Below, piece by piece: positions 1-5,821 of a stretch of 6,192 bases of DNA (position 1 is the stretch's first letter; the number at the start of each line of letters is the position of its first letter). The notes below the pieces were generated by a model. The model searched no databases and was not told the origin of the DNA. It was given only the letters and a program-made list of their open reading frames with translations. Origin of the DNA: Terriglobales bacterium (lineage in GTDB: Bacteria; Acidobacteriota; Terriglobia; Terriglobales; Gp1-AA117); the NCBI GenBank assembly GCA_030150795.1, contig JASLFF010000351.1:1-6192 (forward strand), in the 5' to 3' direction. The translations under genes and the position numbers were made by a program.

Positions 1-821
1 AGTTGGAACTCTTGCGCCACCGGCATTCCAATGGTCCGCGCCAGAGACATCTTTTGCTGCTCAAATTGGTTCTGAGCTGCCACCATTCTCTGTTGCTGCG
101 TCTGCATCTGCACCTGCGACCGCAGCACGTCAATGCCTGCCGCCACGCCGGCGCTTTTCAAGTCCTGGGTCTGCTGGAAGATTGTTTGCGCGGTGTTGAG
201 CTGGGCTTTTGCCGTATCGAGCCGGGCAGCGCTTGCCACGGTAAGCAAATATTGATTGCCGACGAGCAGCACCACCAGCTCGCGGGCATCCTGCAGCGTG
301 AACTTTGCCGCTCGCTCATTTTCAGAGGCTGCGCGGACTTTATTCATGGCATTGAAGTCCAGCAGCGTCTCGCTCATGTTGGCGTGAGCATCGAATATGC
401 CGAATGGGCCCACGACTGGCGACTTCAACCCAGCCGGCAGCGGAATGCCGAAAGCCGCCAGGTTGATTTGGTTCAGTGATTCGCTCACATTGCCGGAAAC
501 GTTCGGCAGCAACGCGCTTAACTGGCGGCGATATTGCGCCCGCGCCAATTCCGTCTGCTGCTGGGAAAGAAGGAGACCAAGATTGTGCTTGAGTCCGCGA
601 TCAATTGCATCGAGCAGACCCAATTGGACGACTCCTGGAACCAGTTTGTCCACGGTGCCGCTGCCGCTGAATTGCTCAAGCCCGGGTGTCTGCGCCGTAT
701 TTACCACAGGGGTTTGGCGGTCCTGTGAGGGCGCTGGCGCCGACGCGCCGGGGAGCTGGGCGGCACAAGAAAGCGCGGTTAAAAAAATGAAAAAAATGAT
801 TAGGACACGTTGCGTCCGCAT
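1..821 (-). CDS. TolC-family outer membrane efflux protein, N-terminal part (runs off left edge)
   Basis: The minus-strand frame is open from ATG at 821 to the window edge, giving 273 complete codons and no stop, so the C-terminal part is missing. Residues 1-20 form a hydrophobic Sec signal (RVLIIFFIFLTALSCA). Cys19 makes a lipoprotein possible, but the lipobox is imperfect. The mature part begins with a Pro/Ala/Gln-rich linker. From about residue 66 (VQLGLLDAIDRGLKHN) come the long amphipathic helices and short strands of an outer-membrane efflux (OEP) repeat: LLPNVSGNVSESLNQINLAA, GPFGIFDAHANMSETLLDF, NKVRAASENERAAKF, and coiled-coil-like helices rich in Gln and Ala at 170-260. TolC proteins form a trimeric channel through the outer membrane and periplasm, working with an adaptor and an inner-membrane pump. 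Family members are usually over 400 residues, so roughly half is visible. An AGAAGG ribosome site (827-832) lies five bases upstream of the ATG and supports this start. Two T7 runs encode part of the signal peptide and could slip. Adaptor and pump genes probably follow beyond the left edge (inference). Confidence 0.93.
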   Translation of the reverse strand, partial: MRTQRVLIIFFIFLTALSCAAQLPGASAPAPSQDRQTPVVNTAQTPGLEQFSGSGTVDKLVPGVVQLGLLDAIDRGLKHNLGLLLSQQQTELARAQYRRQLSALLPNVSGNVSESLNQINLAAFGIPLPAGLKSPVVGPFGIFDAHANMSETLLDFNAMNKVRAASENERAAKFTLQDARELVVLLVGNQYLLTVASAARLDTAKAQLNTAQTIFQQTQDLKSAGVAAGIDVLRSQVQMQTQQQRMVAAQNQFEQQKMSLARTIGMPVAQEFQ

Positions 822-950
822 GTCTACCTTCTCGGCTAGGTATCGGATTTTAGATGCGGTCGTGTGGGGCGGGATGCGCGTCTCTCGCCAGCGTACAAAT
901 GGATGTATGTCGTGATCGCCCAAAGGAACGGGCACCCCCCAAAAAATGAA
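822..950 (-). other. Long 5' leader of the TolC-family gene
   Basis: If transcription starts near 964, about 140 untranslated bases precede the TolC start codon. The stretch holds the ribosome site AGAAGG at 827-832. It also has a run of six T followed by six G in the mRNA sense (935-946), then a short GCCC/GGGC stem. I see no convincing small ORF with a ribosome site and no recognisable riboswitch. A second promoter closer to the gene was looked for and not found. Confidence 0.35.
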
Positions 951-970
951 TTAATTAACCAGTTAGTTAG
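951..970. promoter_or_regulatory. Candidate TetR-family operator (imperfect palindrome)
   Basis: The arms are TTAATTAAC and GTTAGTTAG around a central CA, and 7 of 9 positions are symmetric. The site lies directly downstream of the putative -10 box and would cover the transcription start of the TolC-family gene, a typical place for a repressor to block initiation. AT-rich GTTAGTTA-type palindromes are common operators of TetR-family repressors of efflux operons (family knowledge). Assigning this site to a TetR protein is inference. No regulator gene is visible in the window. Confidence 0.5.
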
Positions 971-998
971 ATTATCAGGCGACCTCAATGGATGCAAA
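971..998 (-). promoter_or_regulatory. Candidate sigma70-type promoter of the TolC-family gene
   Basis: Read on the minus strand, a TTTGCA box (993-998; 4 of 6 match to TTGACA) is separated by 16 bases from GATAAT (971-976; 5 of 6 match to TATAAT). The expected start is near 964, inside the palindrome at 951-970. A TTGCAT box with a 15-base spacer is an alternative reading of the -35. The -10 is the convincing part. The claim is weakened by the long leader. Confidence 0.4.
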
Positions 999-1049
999 TT
1001 TCCCCCAGCCTTCGATTTTCGGGGCAGATTGGCGGATCCATGAGCACTT

Positions 1050-1077
1050 AAAAAAGGACGCCGGAAAACCGGCGCCC
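1050..1077 (-). terminator. Intrinsic terminator of the 472-residue secreted protein gene
   Basis: On the minus strand GGGCGCCGG pairs with CCGGCGTCC (nine pairs, one G-T) across a TTTT loop, followed directly by six T. It lies about 33 bases after the stop codon at 1111. On the plus strand only three T follow, so it acts mainly in the minus direction. It also separates this gene from the TolC promoter. Confidence 0.9.
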
Positions 1078-1110
1078 TTTGTCATTCAAATTTAAGCTGA
1101 AACAAAAGCT

Positions 1111-2529
1111 CTAGCCCACGCCATTCGGGCAAGGAAGAGCTGAATGTGGCAGGACGGTCTCATCTGGGAAGCTGAACGCGCCATCAATTGCGCTCGAACC
1201 CGTGCCCATCTCAAACCATTGCAGAAGTGGAATGTTCTGGGGATGGTAGACGAAATCGAAGCCCTTTTCCTTGACCTCAATCGGGGTAGTTGCGTTGGCC
1301 AATACCTCGATTGGATCGCCCTCTTCGAGATTGTTCTGGCATACAGCCGCAGTGGCCGGTTCGCCTGGGAATTGCCAATTCGGCGTTGCATTGCTGACGA
1401 ACGGATTGCCAAACGTTTCCGCAAGCTCATGGCTCAACGCAGTCACGTCCTGGAAGCCAGCGCCAAAGAGTCCGGGCGAGATCCAGCTTGCGAACTGGCT
1501 GACGAAGCGCTGCTGCGGGAAAAGACCGTCGAAGTTGGCGAAATAGGTGTGGAAGCCCAATACGCAGCAGCCACCCGGAGTGTTGGGATTATTTCGATTG
1601 AGATTGAACAGGAAGGTGTTGGGATACAGCGACATGTTCATCGCATTGGTGCGGAAATTGCCCAGATTGATCTCATTCACTTCGCTGTTGTCAAAAAAGA
1701 GGTTGAACAGCGGGCTCAACATCAGCACAAAGGTGCTGCCATCCGCTGCCGTGCCGGTGAAGTAGGACCGGGCCTGCACGATGGTGCCGTTGCTCAGCCG
1801 CACATTCACGAAGAACGGGACCTGGATCGTGATTTTGTCTACTACTCGCGGAATAATCAGCGTGTGCCAGTTATTCTTCATCGAGTTGAAGAACTGGGCA
1901 CGGTGAACGGCGTCTCCGAACTCGATGTTGCGGCCGGAGCGGTAGGTGAGCGGCTCAAAGTTCGGAGACTCCAGGAAGAGCTTCTCGAACGGATCGAATG
2001 AAACTGTCTTGAAAACGGACCCATCCGCGTTGAGCAATTGCCAGGATGTTTCCAGAATCAGGCCCGGGAAGACGGTCGTGCCACCGAGCTTTGGATCATT
2101 TCCCGCCATGGTGAACCGGAAATCCTCGTCCGTGTCAGGACCGGCCTGGGCAACAAATGCTCCGCTAAATGTGGCGATGGTATCGAGTTGGTCGATAGTC
2201 GATACGTTTGGCCGGGGATCGTCGATATCGAAGCGATCATCATTGCCGGCCAGGGCGGCGGCGCTGGCCTTGGCATTGCCGTTGAAGCTGGCGAAATTAT
2301 TTCCGCCCACTACTTTTCCGCTGTCGGCATCAATAACAACTGAGCCAATCGAAAAAACGGCTACATGTTGAGCGTCCACCACACTACGGTCGCCCATATC
2401 TGGCCGTCCACCGGCAATAGCGGCACGGGCAGCGGCCTCATCGCCGGGCTGTTGCGCATAGGCAGCAGTAAAGGCGAGCGTAAATATCAAAGCTAGAAAC
2501 AGCAGGCTAAATCGAACAGAGGGTCTCAT
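1111..2529 (-). CDS. Secreted protein of unknown function with HExxE motif (paralogue 1)
   Basis: This 472-residue protein is not recognised by name. Residues 1-25 form a Sec signal peptide ending in AYA, with Gln26 as the likely first mature residue. Residues 26-135 are a variable Ala/Asp-rich region about 40 residues longer than in the neighbour. From about 139 the protein aligns with the 2783-4072 product: AGNDPKLG (142-149), LLNADGSVF (165-173), GTAADGSTFVLML (259-271), CCVLGFHTYF (321-330), SHELAETF (366-373), WQFPGEP (385-391), NLEEGDP (400-406), YHPQ (428-431). Cys321, Cys322, Cys397 and Cys467 are shared with the paralogue and could form disulfides after export. His367-Glu368-x-x-Glu371 with Glu402 or Asp405 downstream is compatible with a zinc site. 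It recalls the SHExxEAxTDP pattern of uncharacterised secreted bacterial proteins (from memory), but is not the canonical HExxH. There are no membrane segments after the signal. AGGAG at 2539-2543, nine bases upstream of the ATG, supports the start. A promoter and a terminator flank the gene, so it is probably monocistronic. Confidence 0.9.
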   Translation of the reverse strand: MRPSVRFSLLFLALIFTLAFTAAYAQQPGDEAAARAAIAGGRPDMGDRSVVDAQHVAVFSIGSVVIDADSGKVVGGNNFASFNGNAKASAAALAGNDDRFDIDDPRPNVSTIDQLDTIATFSGAFVAQAGPDTDEDFRFTMAGNDPKLGGTTVFPGLILETSWQLLNADGSVFKTVSFDPFEKLFLESPNFEPLTYRSGRNIEFGDAVHRAQFFNSMKNNWHTLIIPRVVDKITIQVPFFVNVRLSNGTIVQARSYFTGTAADGSTFVLMLSPLFNLFFDNSEVNEINLGNFRTNAMNMSLYPNTFLFNLNRNNPNTPGGCCVLGFHTYFANFDGLFPQQRFVSQFASWISPGLFGAGFQDVTALSHELAETFGNPFVSNATPNWQFPGEPATAAVCQNNLEEGDPIEVLANATTPIEVKEKGFDFVYHPQNIPLLQWFEMGTGSSAIDGAFSFPDETVLPHSALPCPNGVG

Positions 2530-2579
2530 ATTTCACTTCTCCTAAGATGGGGAAATTTCAGAGTTGCGGGAGCCCTGCA

Positions 2580-2608
2580 ACAATACGCCTACTCTGGATT
2601 CTTGTAAA
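2580..2608 (-). promoter_or_regulatory. Candidate sigma70-type promoter of the 472-residue protein gene
   Basis: On the minus strand TTTACA (2603-2608; 5 of 6 match) and TATTGT (2580-2585; 4 of 6 match) are separated by exactly 17 bases. Initiation near 2573 would give a leader of about 44 bases carrying the AGGAG site. The position between the preceding terminator (2735-2765) and the start codon fits a separate transcription unit. Confidence 0.45.
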
Positions 2609-2734
2609 TGAGAGACTCGCAAAAAGCTGTAAAATTTCAATGATTTTTTGCGAAATTGGACACGGCCCGATAAGTTAAGAAAAAGTTTTCTACTAGCTCA
2701 AATAGTTTTCATACCCTCGTGGCTTCGCAAATAG

Positions 2735-2765
2735 AAAAATGGCACCGGAAAAACCGGTGCCATTT
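2735..2765 (-). terminator. Intrinsic terminator of the 429-residue secreted protein gene
   Basis: On the minus strand AAATGGCACCGG pairs perfectly over 12 bases with CCGGTGCCATTT across a five-T loop. The hairpin ends in a T5 run (2735-2739) that includes the last three stem bases. It begins 17 bases after the stop at 2783. The A/T-flanked stem is symmetric, so it could also work weakly on the plus strand. The GC core closely resembles the terminator at 1050-1077. Confidence 0.9.
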
Positions 2766-2782
2766 GTAAAGAAGAGTCATTT

Positions 2783-4072
2783 CTAGTGGCAAAGCGTTGC
2801 AGGTGCAGTCAATGCCGTCAGGTTAGGGTAGCTATATGCGCCATGCAGTGCATCTGACGGGACCGTTTGTGCAAACCACTGCAACAGGGCCTCGGTTTGC
2901 GGATGGTAGATGGTGGTCACTCCTGCATTTTTCAAGGCTACCGGGAAGGTAGCATTTGCCAGGACCTCAACCGGATCGCCGGTTTCCAGATTGCCTTGGC
3001 AAACGCCGGGCTCGCCGGGGAACTGCCAGCGCGGGGTTACGTTGTTGACGAAGGGATCGTTGAAGGTTTCAGCAATCTCGTGGCTGATGGCGGTCACGTC
3101 GTTGAATCCGCCGCCAAAGATTCCGGGAGAGATAAAGCTGGCATAATCGGTAATCCAGCGGTGTTCCGGCGTGGCGCCATCGGTGAAGTAGGTATGGAAG
3201 CCAAGCGTGCAGCAGCTGCCACGGACCAGCGGATTGGCGCGGTTGAACGAGAACAGGTAAGTATTGGGGAACAACGGCAAATTGATGGCGTCAGTGGTGG
3301 CATTGCCCGCATCAATCTCGTTGTTCATAATCACGCCCAGTTGCTGGTTGAAAAACAGGTTGAGCATCAGCACAAAGCGGTTGCCATCAGCGGCAATGCC
3401 GGAAACATAATTGATCGCCGTGACAACCTGATTGCCGACGCGAACACCCACGAATTTCGGCACGGTGATCGTGATGTTGTCGACTACCTGCGGGGCCAGT
3501 TCGGTGTGCCAGCTGGGATCCATCGAGCCGGCAAACTCAGCGCGCTGAACTGCATCGGAGAACTGCGTGGATTCGGCGGGAATTCCAGCGGTGGCATCGT
3601 GCTCATACTTGAATCTCTGGAAGTCCGGGGAATTCAGCGTGGGCACCACAAATGGAGCGGCGCTCACGGTGTCGAAAACGGTGCCGTCAGCATTGAGCAA
3701 TTGCAGCGACACGGCCACGATCTTGGTTGGGACGGTGGTGATATGGCCAAGAGAGGGATCGTTCCCAAGCATGGTGTAAGGGAAAGTAACCCCATTCACC
3801 GTGAATGACCGGGTAAAGTTTGGCACTGAGATAACATTGGCAACGCCGCCAGGATTGCCGGCAATGGCGTTGGGACCATTGGTGGAATCGTCGGCTACCA
3901 GTTCTGAAGGTACGCTGTGAATCAACTGTGGGGTGATTGCCTGGGTCGCTCCAGCTGCATCCGGGTTGGTTCCTACCTGGGCCTGGGCTGCATCTGTAAG
4001 GCTTTGGGCAAACGAGCTTCCTACCATGCCGAGCGCGAGAAGCGCGCTCAGACAAATCGATTTCCTGAGCAT
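2783..4072 (-). CDS. Secreted protein of unknown function with HExxE motif (paralogue 2)
   Basis: This 429-residue paralogue of the 1111-2529 product has a more compact N-terminus. Residues 1-22 form a Sec signal ending in SFA, so Gln23 is the likely mature start. Conserved blocks are LGNDPSLG (102-109), LLNADGTVF (125-133), FSDAVQRAEF (171-180), GIAADGNRFVLML (225-237), CCTLGFHTYF (287-296), ISHEIAETFNDPF (329-341), WQFPGEP (349-355) and NLETGDPVEVLANAT (361-375). From CC to NAT I count about 64 identities in 91 aligned residues by eye, so this part is under stronger constraint than the N-terminus. Candidate metal-site residues are His331, Glu332, Glu335 and Glu363. Conserved cysteines are 287, 288, 358 and 428, the last being the second-last residue. 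It is probably periplasmic or extracellular. Function is unknown, and a metalloprotease-like activity is only inferred. AGGAG at 4084-4088, eleven bases upstream, supports the ATG. The gene lies upstream of its paralogue in the same direction, but a strong terminator separates them, so they are not a simple operon. Confidence 0.9.
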   Translation of the reverse strand: MLRKSICLSALLALGMVGSSFAQSLTDAAQAQVGTNPDAAGATQAITPQLIHSVPSELVADDSTNGPNAIAGNPGGVANVISVPNFTRSFTVNGVTFPYTMLGNDPSLGHITTVPTKIVAVSLQLLNADGTVFDTVSAAPFVVPTLNSPDFQRFKYEHDATAGIPAESTQFSDAVQRAEFAGSMDPSWHTELAPQVVDNITITVPKFVGVRVGNQVVTAINYVSGIAADGNRFVLMLNLFFNQQLGVIMNNEIDAGNATTDAINLPLFPNTYLFSFNRANPLVRGSCCTLGFHTYFTDGATPEHRWITDYASFISPGIFGGGFNDVTAISHEIAETFNDPFVNNVTPRWQFPGEPGVCQGNLETGDPVEVLANATFPVALKNAGVTTIYHPQTEALLQWFAQTVPSDALHGAYSYPNLTALTAPATLCH

Positions 4073-4200
4073 ATTTTTTGTATCTCCTGAATTGAGGGTT
4101 GGGCAAGCAAATACAAACGTTGACAGCTATTTTCCGCGCGCGATCGTCGGCTCCATTCCGGAAGGGGAGGACAAAATTTTTCACTCGCGAGGAGTAACTT

Positions 4201-4230
4201 AAGATACCTTGCCGACCCATCTTCTTGCAA
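4201..4230 (-). promoter_or_regulatory. Weak promoter candidate for the 429-residue secreted protein gene
   Basis: On the minus strand TTGCAA (4225-4230) and TATCTT (4201-4206) each match consensus at 4 of 6 positions, with an 18-base spacer. Transcription from about 4194 would give a leader of roughly 120 bases, starting next to the CTCGCGAG palindrome at 4184-4191. Nothing better was seen nearer the gene. This is a tentative call. Confidence 0.22.
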
Positions 4231-4291
4231 TAGCCAAATACGATAAACATATGATTTTTATTGGGGTTTATGCATGGCTCTTCTAGTCCCT

Positions 4292-4331
4292 CCCCGCTTA
4301 ACCCCGCTTGGCGGGCCGGGTAAGGCCGGGG
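4292..4331. repeat. GC-rich nested hairpin with 10-base-period direct repeats
   Basis: CCCCGCTT occurs at 4292-4299 and 4302-4309, and GGCCGGG at 4314-4320 and 4324-4330, both with a 10-base period. The two repeat pairs can fold on each other. CCCCG (4292-4296) pairs with CGGGG (4327-4331), CTTA (4297-4300) with TAAG (4321-4324), and CCCGC (4303-4307) with GCGGG (4311-4315) across a TTG loop. No T run follows on either strand, so it is not a standard terminator. It could be a leader structure of the MFS gene or a protein-binding site. Its function is unknown. Confidence 0.4.
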
Positions 4332-4435
4332 GCGATCAGTGGATCTAACCGCTGCCCAGACCGCGTTCCACGTCAGCTAATCGCACGTTTCTAAATAGGT
4401 TATTGTTCTCACTCCGATTTGCATCTAATGGGCAA

Positions 4436-5821
4436 ATGCCGGACGCTCCTTCTCAAAACGCTGCCAGCGGCCTTAATTCCAGATGGCCTGAATCCCTGCG
4501 GGCTTTGCGCCATCGCAACTATCAATTATTTTTTTCCGGACAGTTGATTTCGCTCATCGGCACCTGGATGGACCAGATCGCCGAGTCTTGGCTGGTCTAT
4601 CGACTCACCGGTTCCGCTCTACTACTGGGGACAGTAGCATTCGCTTCGCAAATACCGGTTTTCTTGCTGGCTCCCATAGGTGGCGCGTTGGCCGACCGCT
4701 ATGACCGGCGAAAAATCCTGATCGCCACCCAGTCCGCCATGATGGCTCTTACGTTCGTTCTGGCCTGGATCACGCTTTCTCATCGGGTAAAAATATGGCA
4801 CGTTGTCACGCTTGCAGCCCTTACCGGCCTGGTCAACGCCATTGATTTGCCGGCTCGTCAGGCCTTTGTGGTCGATATGGTCGCGCGCACGGATTTGGTG
4901 AACGCTATTGCGCTCAATTCGTCCATGTTTAACGGCGCGCGCATAGTTGGACCCGCACTTGCGGGAATTGTGGTTGCCGCCATCGGCGAAGGATGGTGCT
5001 TCTTTGCCAATGGCATTAGCTTTCTCGCCGTAATTGCCGGCCTGGCGATGATGAAAATCGACCGTCCGCGGCTGGCGATTGAAGGTTCACCGCTGGAAAA
5101 CATCATTGAAGGTTTCCGGTTTGTCGCCCAAAGCGGCCCTGTTCGTGCGCTTATGCTCCTGCTGGGACTGGTGAGCTTTACGGCAATGCCCTATGCCGTG
5201 CTTATGCCGCTTTTTGCCGACAAGATCCTCCACGGCGGCGCACAGGCCCTGGGCTTGCTGATGGGCTGCTCCGGCGTGGGCGCATTATGCGGTGCGCTGA
5301 CCCTGGCCATGAGGAAGACGCTCAAGGGGCTGAGCGTCTGGGTAGCTGTTTCCTGTGCCGGATTTGGCTTGGCCCTGCTGCTCTTTTCTTTCTCGCGGAC
5401 TCTTTGGCTCTCCGCGGCGCTGCTAATCCCGGTCGGCTTTTGCATGATGATCCAGATGGCTTCCTCCAACACGCTCATCCAAAGCATGGTTCCGGACCGT
5501 CTGCGTGGACGAGTGATGTCAGTTTATGCCATGACTTTTATGGGGATGGCTCCTCTGGGCTCTCTTCTTGCCGGCAGCCTGGCACACAAATTAGGTGCGC
5601 CGATGACAGTCGGAATCGGCGGTGTTGCGGCGATCGCGGGAGCGGCTGTTTTTGGCTCCAAGCTTCCTGCTATCCGGCCCGCGGCGCGGGAAATGATCAT
5701 TGCGCAGCAGATTGCGGGAGGTACGCCAGCGCAGGAGATGACTGGAAGAGTATTTACCAAGACAGGAGACGATCCAGTTCTATCTGATTCCGGAACTCAA
5801 CCGGTCTCATCCAACCTTTAG
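4436..5821 (+). CDS. MFS exporter, EntS-like (MFS_3 family)
   Basis: This 461-residue inner-membrane transporter should exchange a small molecule outward, driven by the proton gradient. Its substrate cannot be told from sequence, since relatives include siderophore and drug exporters. Twelve hydrophobic segments fall at about 31-55, 62-87, 94-114, 121-137, 164-184, 186-206, 236-261, 271-292, 299-320, 323-344, 360-387 and 389-407. The loop motif GGALADRYDRRK (82-93) is the MFS motif A between helices 2 and 3. Other family marks are LRHRNYQLFFSGQLISLIGT near the N-terminus, DLPARQAF (137-144), NGARIVGPALAG (166-177), GEGWCFFANG and VPDRLRGRVMSVY (352-364). A polar tail of about 50 residues ends the protein, which is near the family's usual length. 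The ATG at 4436 is preferred over an in-frame TTG at 4403, which would add 11 residues. Neither has a strong ribosome site: GGG lies four bases before the ATG, and AGG only three bases before the TTG. No partner gene lies in the same direction within the window. Confidence 0.92.
   Translation: MPDAPSQNAASGLNSRWPESLRALRHRNYQLFFSGQLISLIGTWMDQIAESWLVYRLTGSALLLGTVAFASQIPVFLLAPIGGALADRYDRRKILIATQSAMMALTFVLAWITLSHRVKIWHVVTLAALTGLVNAIDLPARQAFVVDMVARTDLVNAIALNSSMFNGARIVGPALAGIVVAAIGEGWCFFANGISFLAVIAGLAMMKIDRPRLAIEGSPLENIIEGFRFVAQSGPVRALMLLLGLVSFTAMPYAVLMPLFADKILHGGAQALGLLMGCSGVGALCGALTLAMRKTLKGLSVWVAVSCAGFGLALLLFSFSRTLWLSAALLIPVGFCMMIQMASSNTLIQSMVPDRLRGRVMSVYAMTFMGMAPLGSLLAGSLAHKLGAPMTVGIGGVAAIAGAAVFGSKLPAIRPAAREMIIAQQIAGGTPAQEMTGRVFTKTGDDPVLSDSGTQPVSSNL

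Larger units (their letters stand above)
4073..4435. other. Divergent intergenic region between the secreted-protein gene and the MFS gene
   Basis: About 360 bases carry the start signals of two divergent genes. Next to the minus gene is its AGGAG site (4084-4088). Further out are a CTCGCGAG palindrome (4184-4191), a weak minus promoter candidate (4201-4230), an AT-rich patch (4231-4270) and a GC-rich hairpin (4292-4331). I found no convincing plus-strand promoter for the MFS gene. Minus-strand ORFs starting at 4250 and 4230 run through here, but they are out of frame with the real gene and lack ribosome sites. Confidence 0.5.

Noticed and set aside
3..915. Plus-strand ORFs over the TolC-family gene (3-479, 397-915, 534-728)
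   Set aside because: They are rich in His, Arg, Leu or Cys without domains, and they lie antisense to a continuous, clearly recognisable TolC-family frame that extends past the window edge.
1144..2001. Long plus-strand ORF (285 codons) antisense to the 472-residue gene, with a similar 313-codon one at 2867-3808 antisense to the paralogue
   Set aside because: The two antisense products resemble each other only where the sense proteins are conserved. They lack signal peptides, ribosome sites and recognisable motifs, and the sense frames have clear signals, RBSs and terminators. They are mirror images of the real genes.
4120..4125. Perfect TTGACA box on the plus strand upstream of the MFS gene
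   Set aside because: The sequence 16-18 bases downstream is GC-rich with no -10 box, and it lies over 300 bases before the MFS start with a GC-rich hairpin in between.
3687..4250. Minus-strand ORF of 187 codons starting upstream of the 429-residue gene
   Set aside because: It overlaps the real gene in another frame, has no ribosome site, and its composition is that of a shifted frame. The overlapping frame has a signal peptide and a paralogue next door.
4403..4435. TTG at 4403 as start of the MFS protein
   Set aside because: It adds 11 residues without family similarity, and its only ribosome-site-like bases are too close to the codon. The ATG at 4436 gives a normal N-terminal length. Certainty is moderate.
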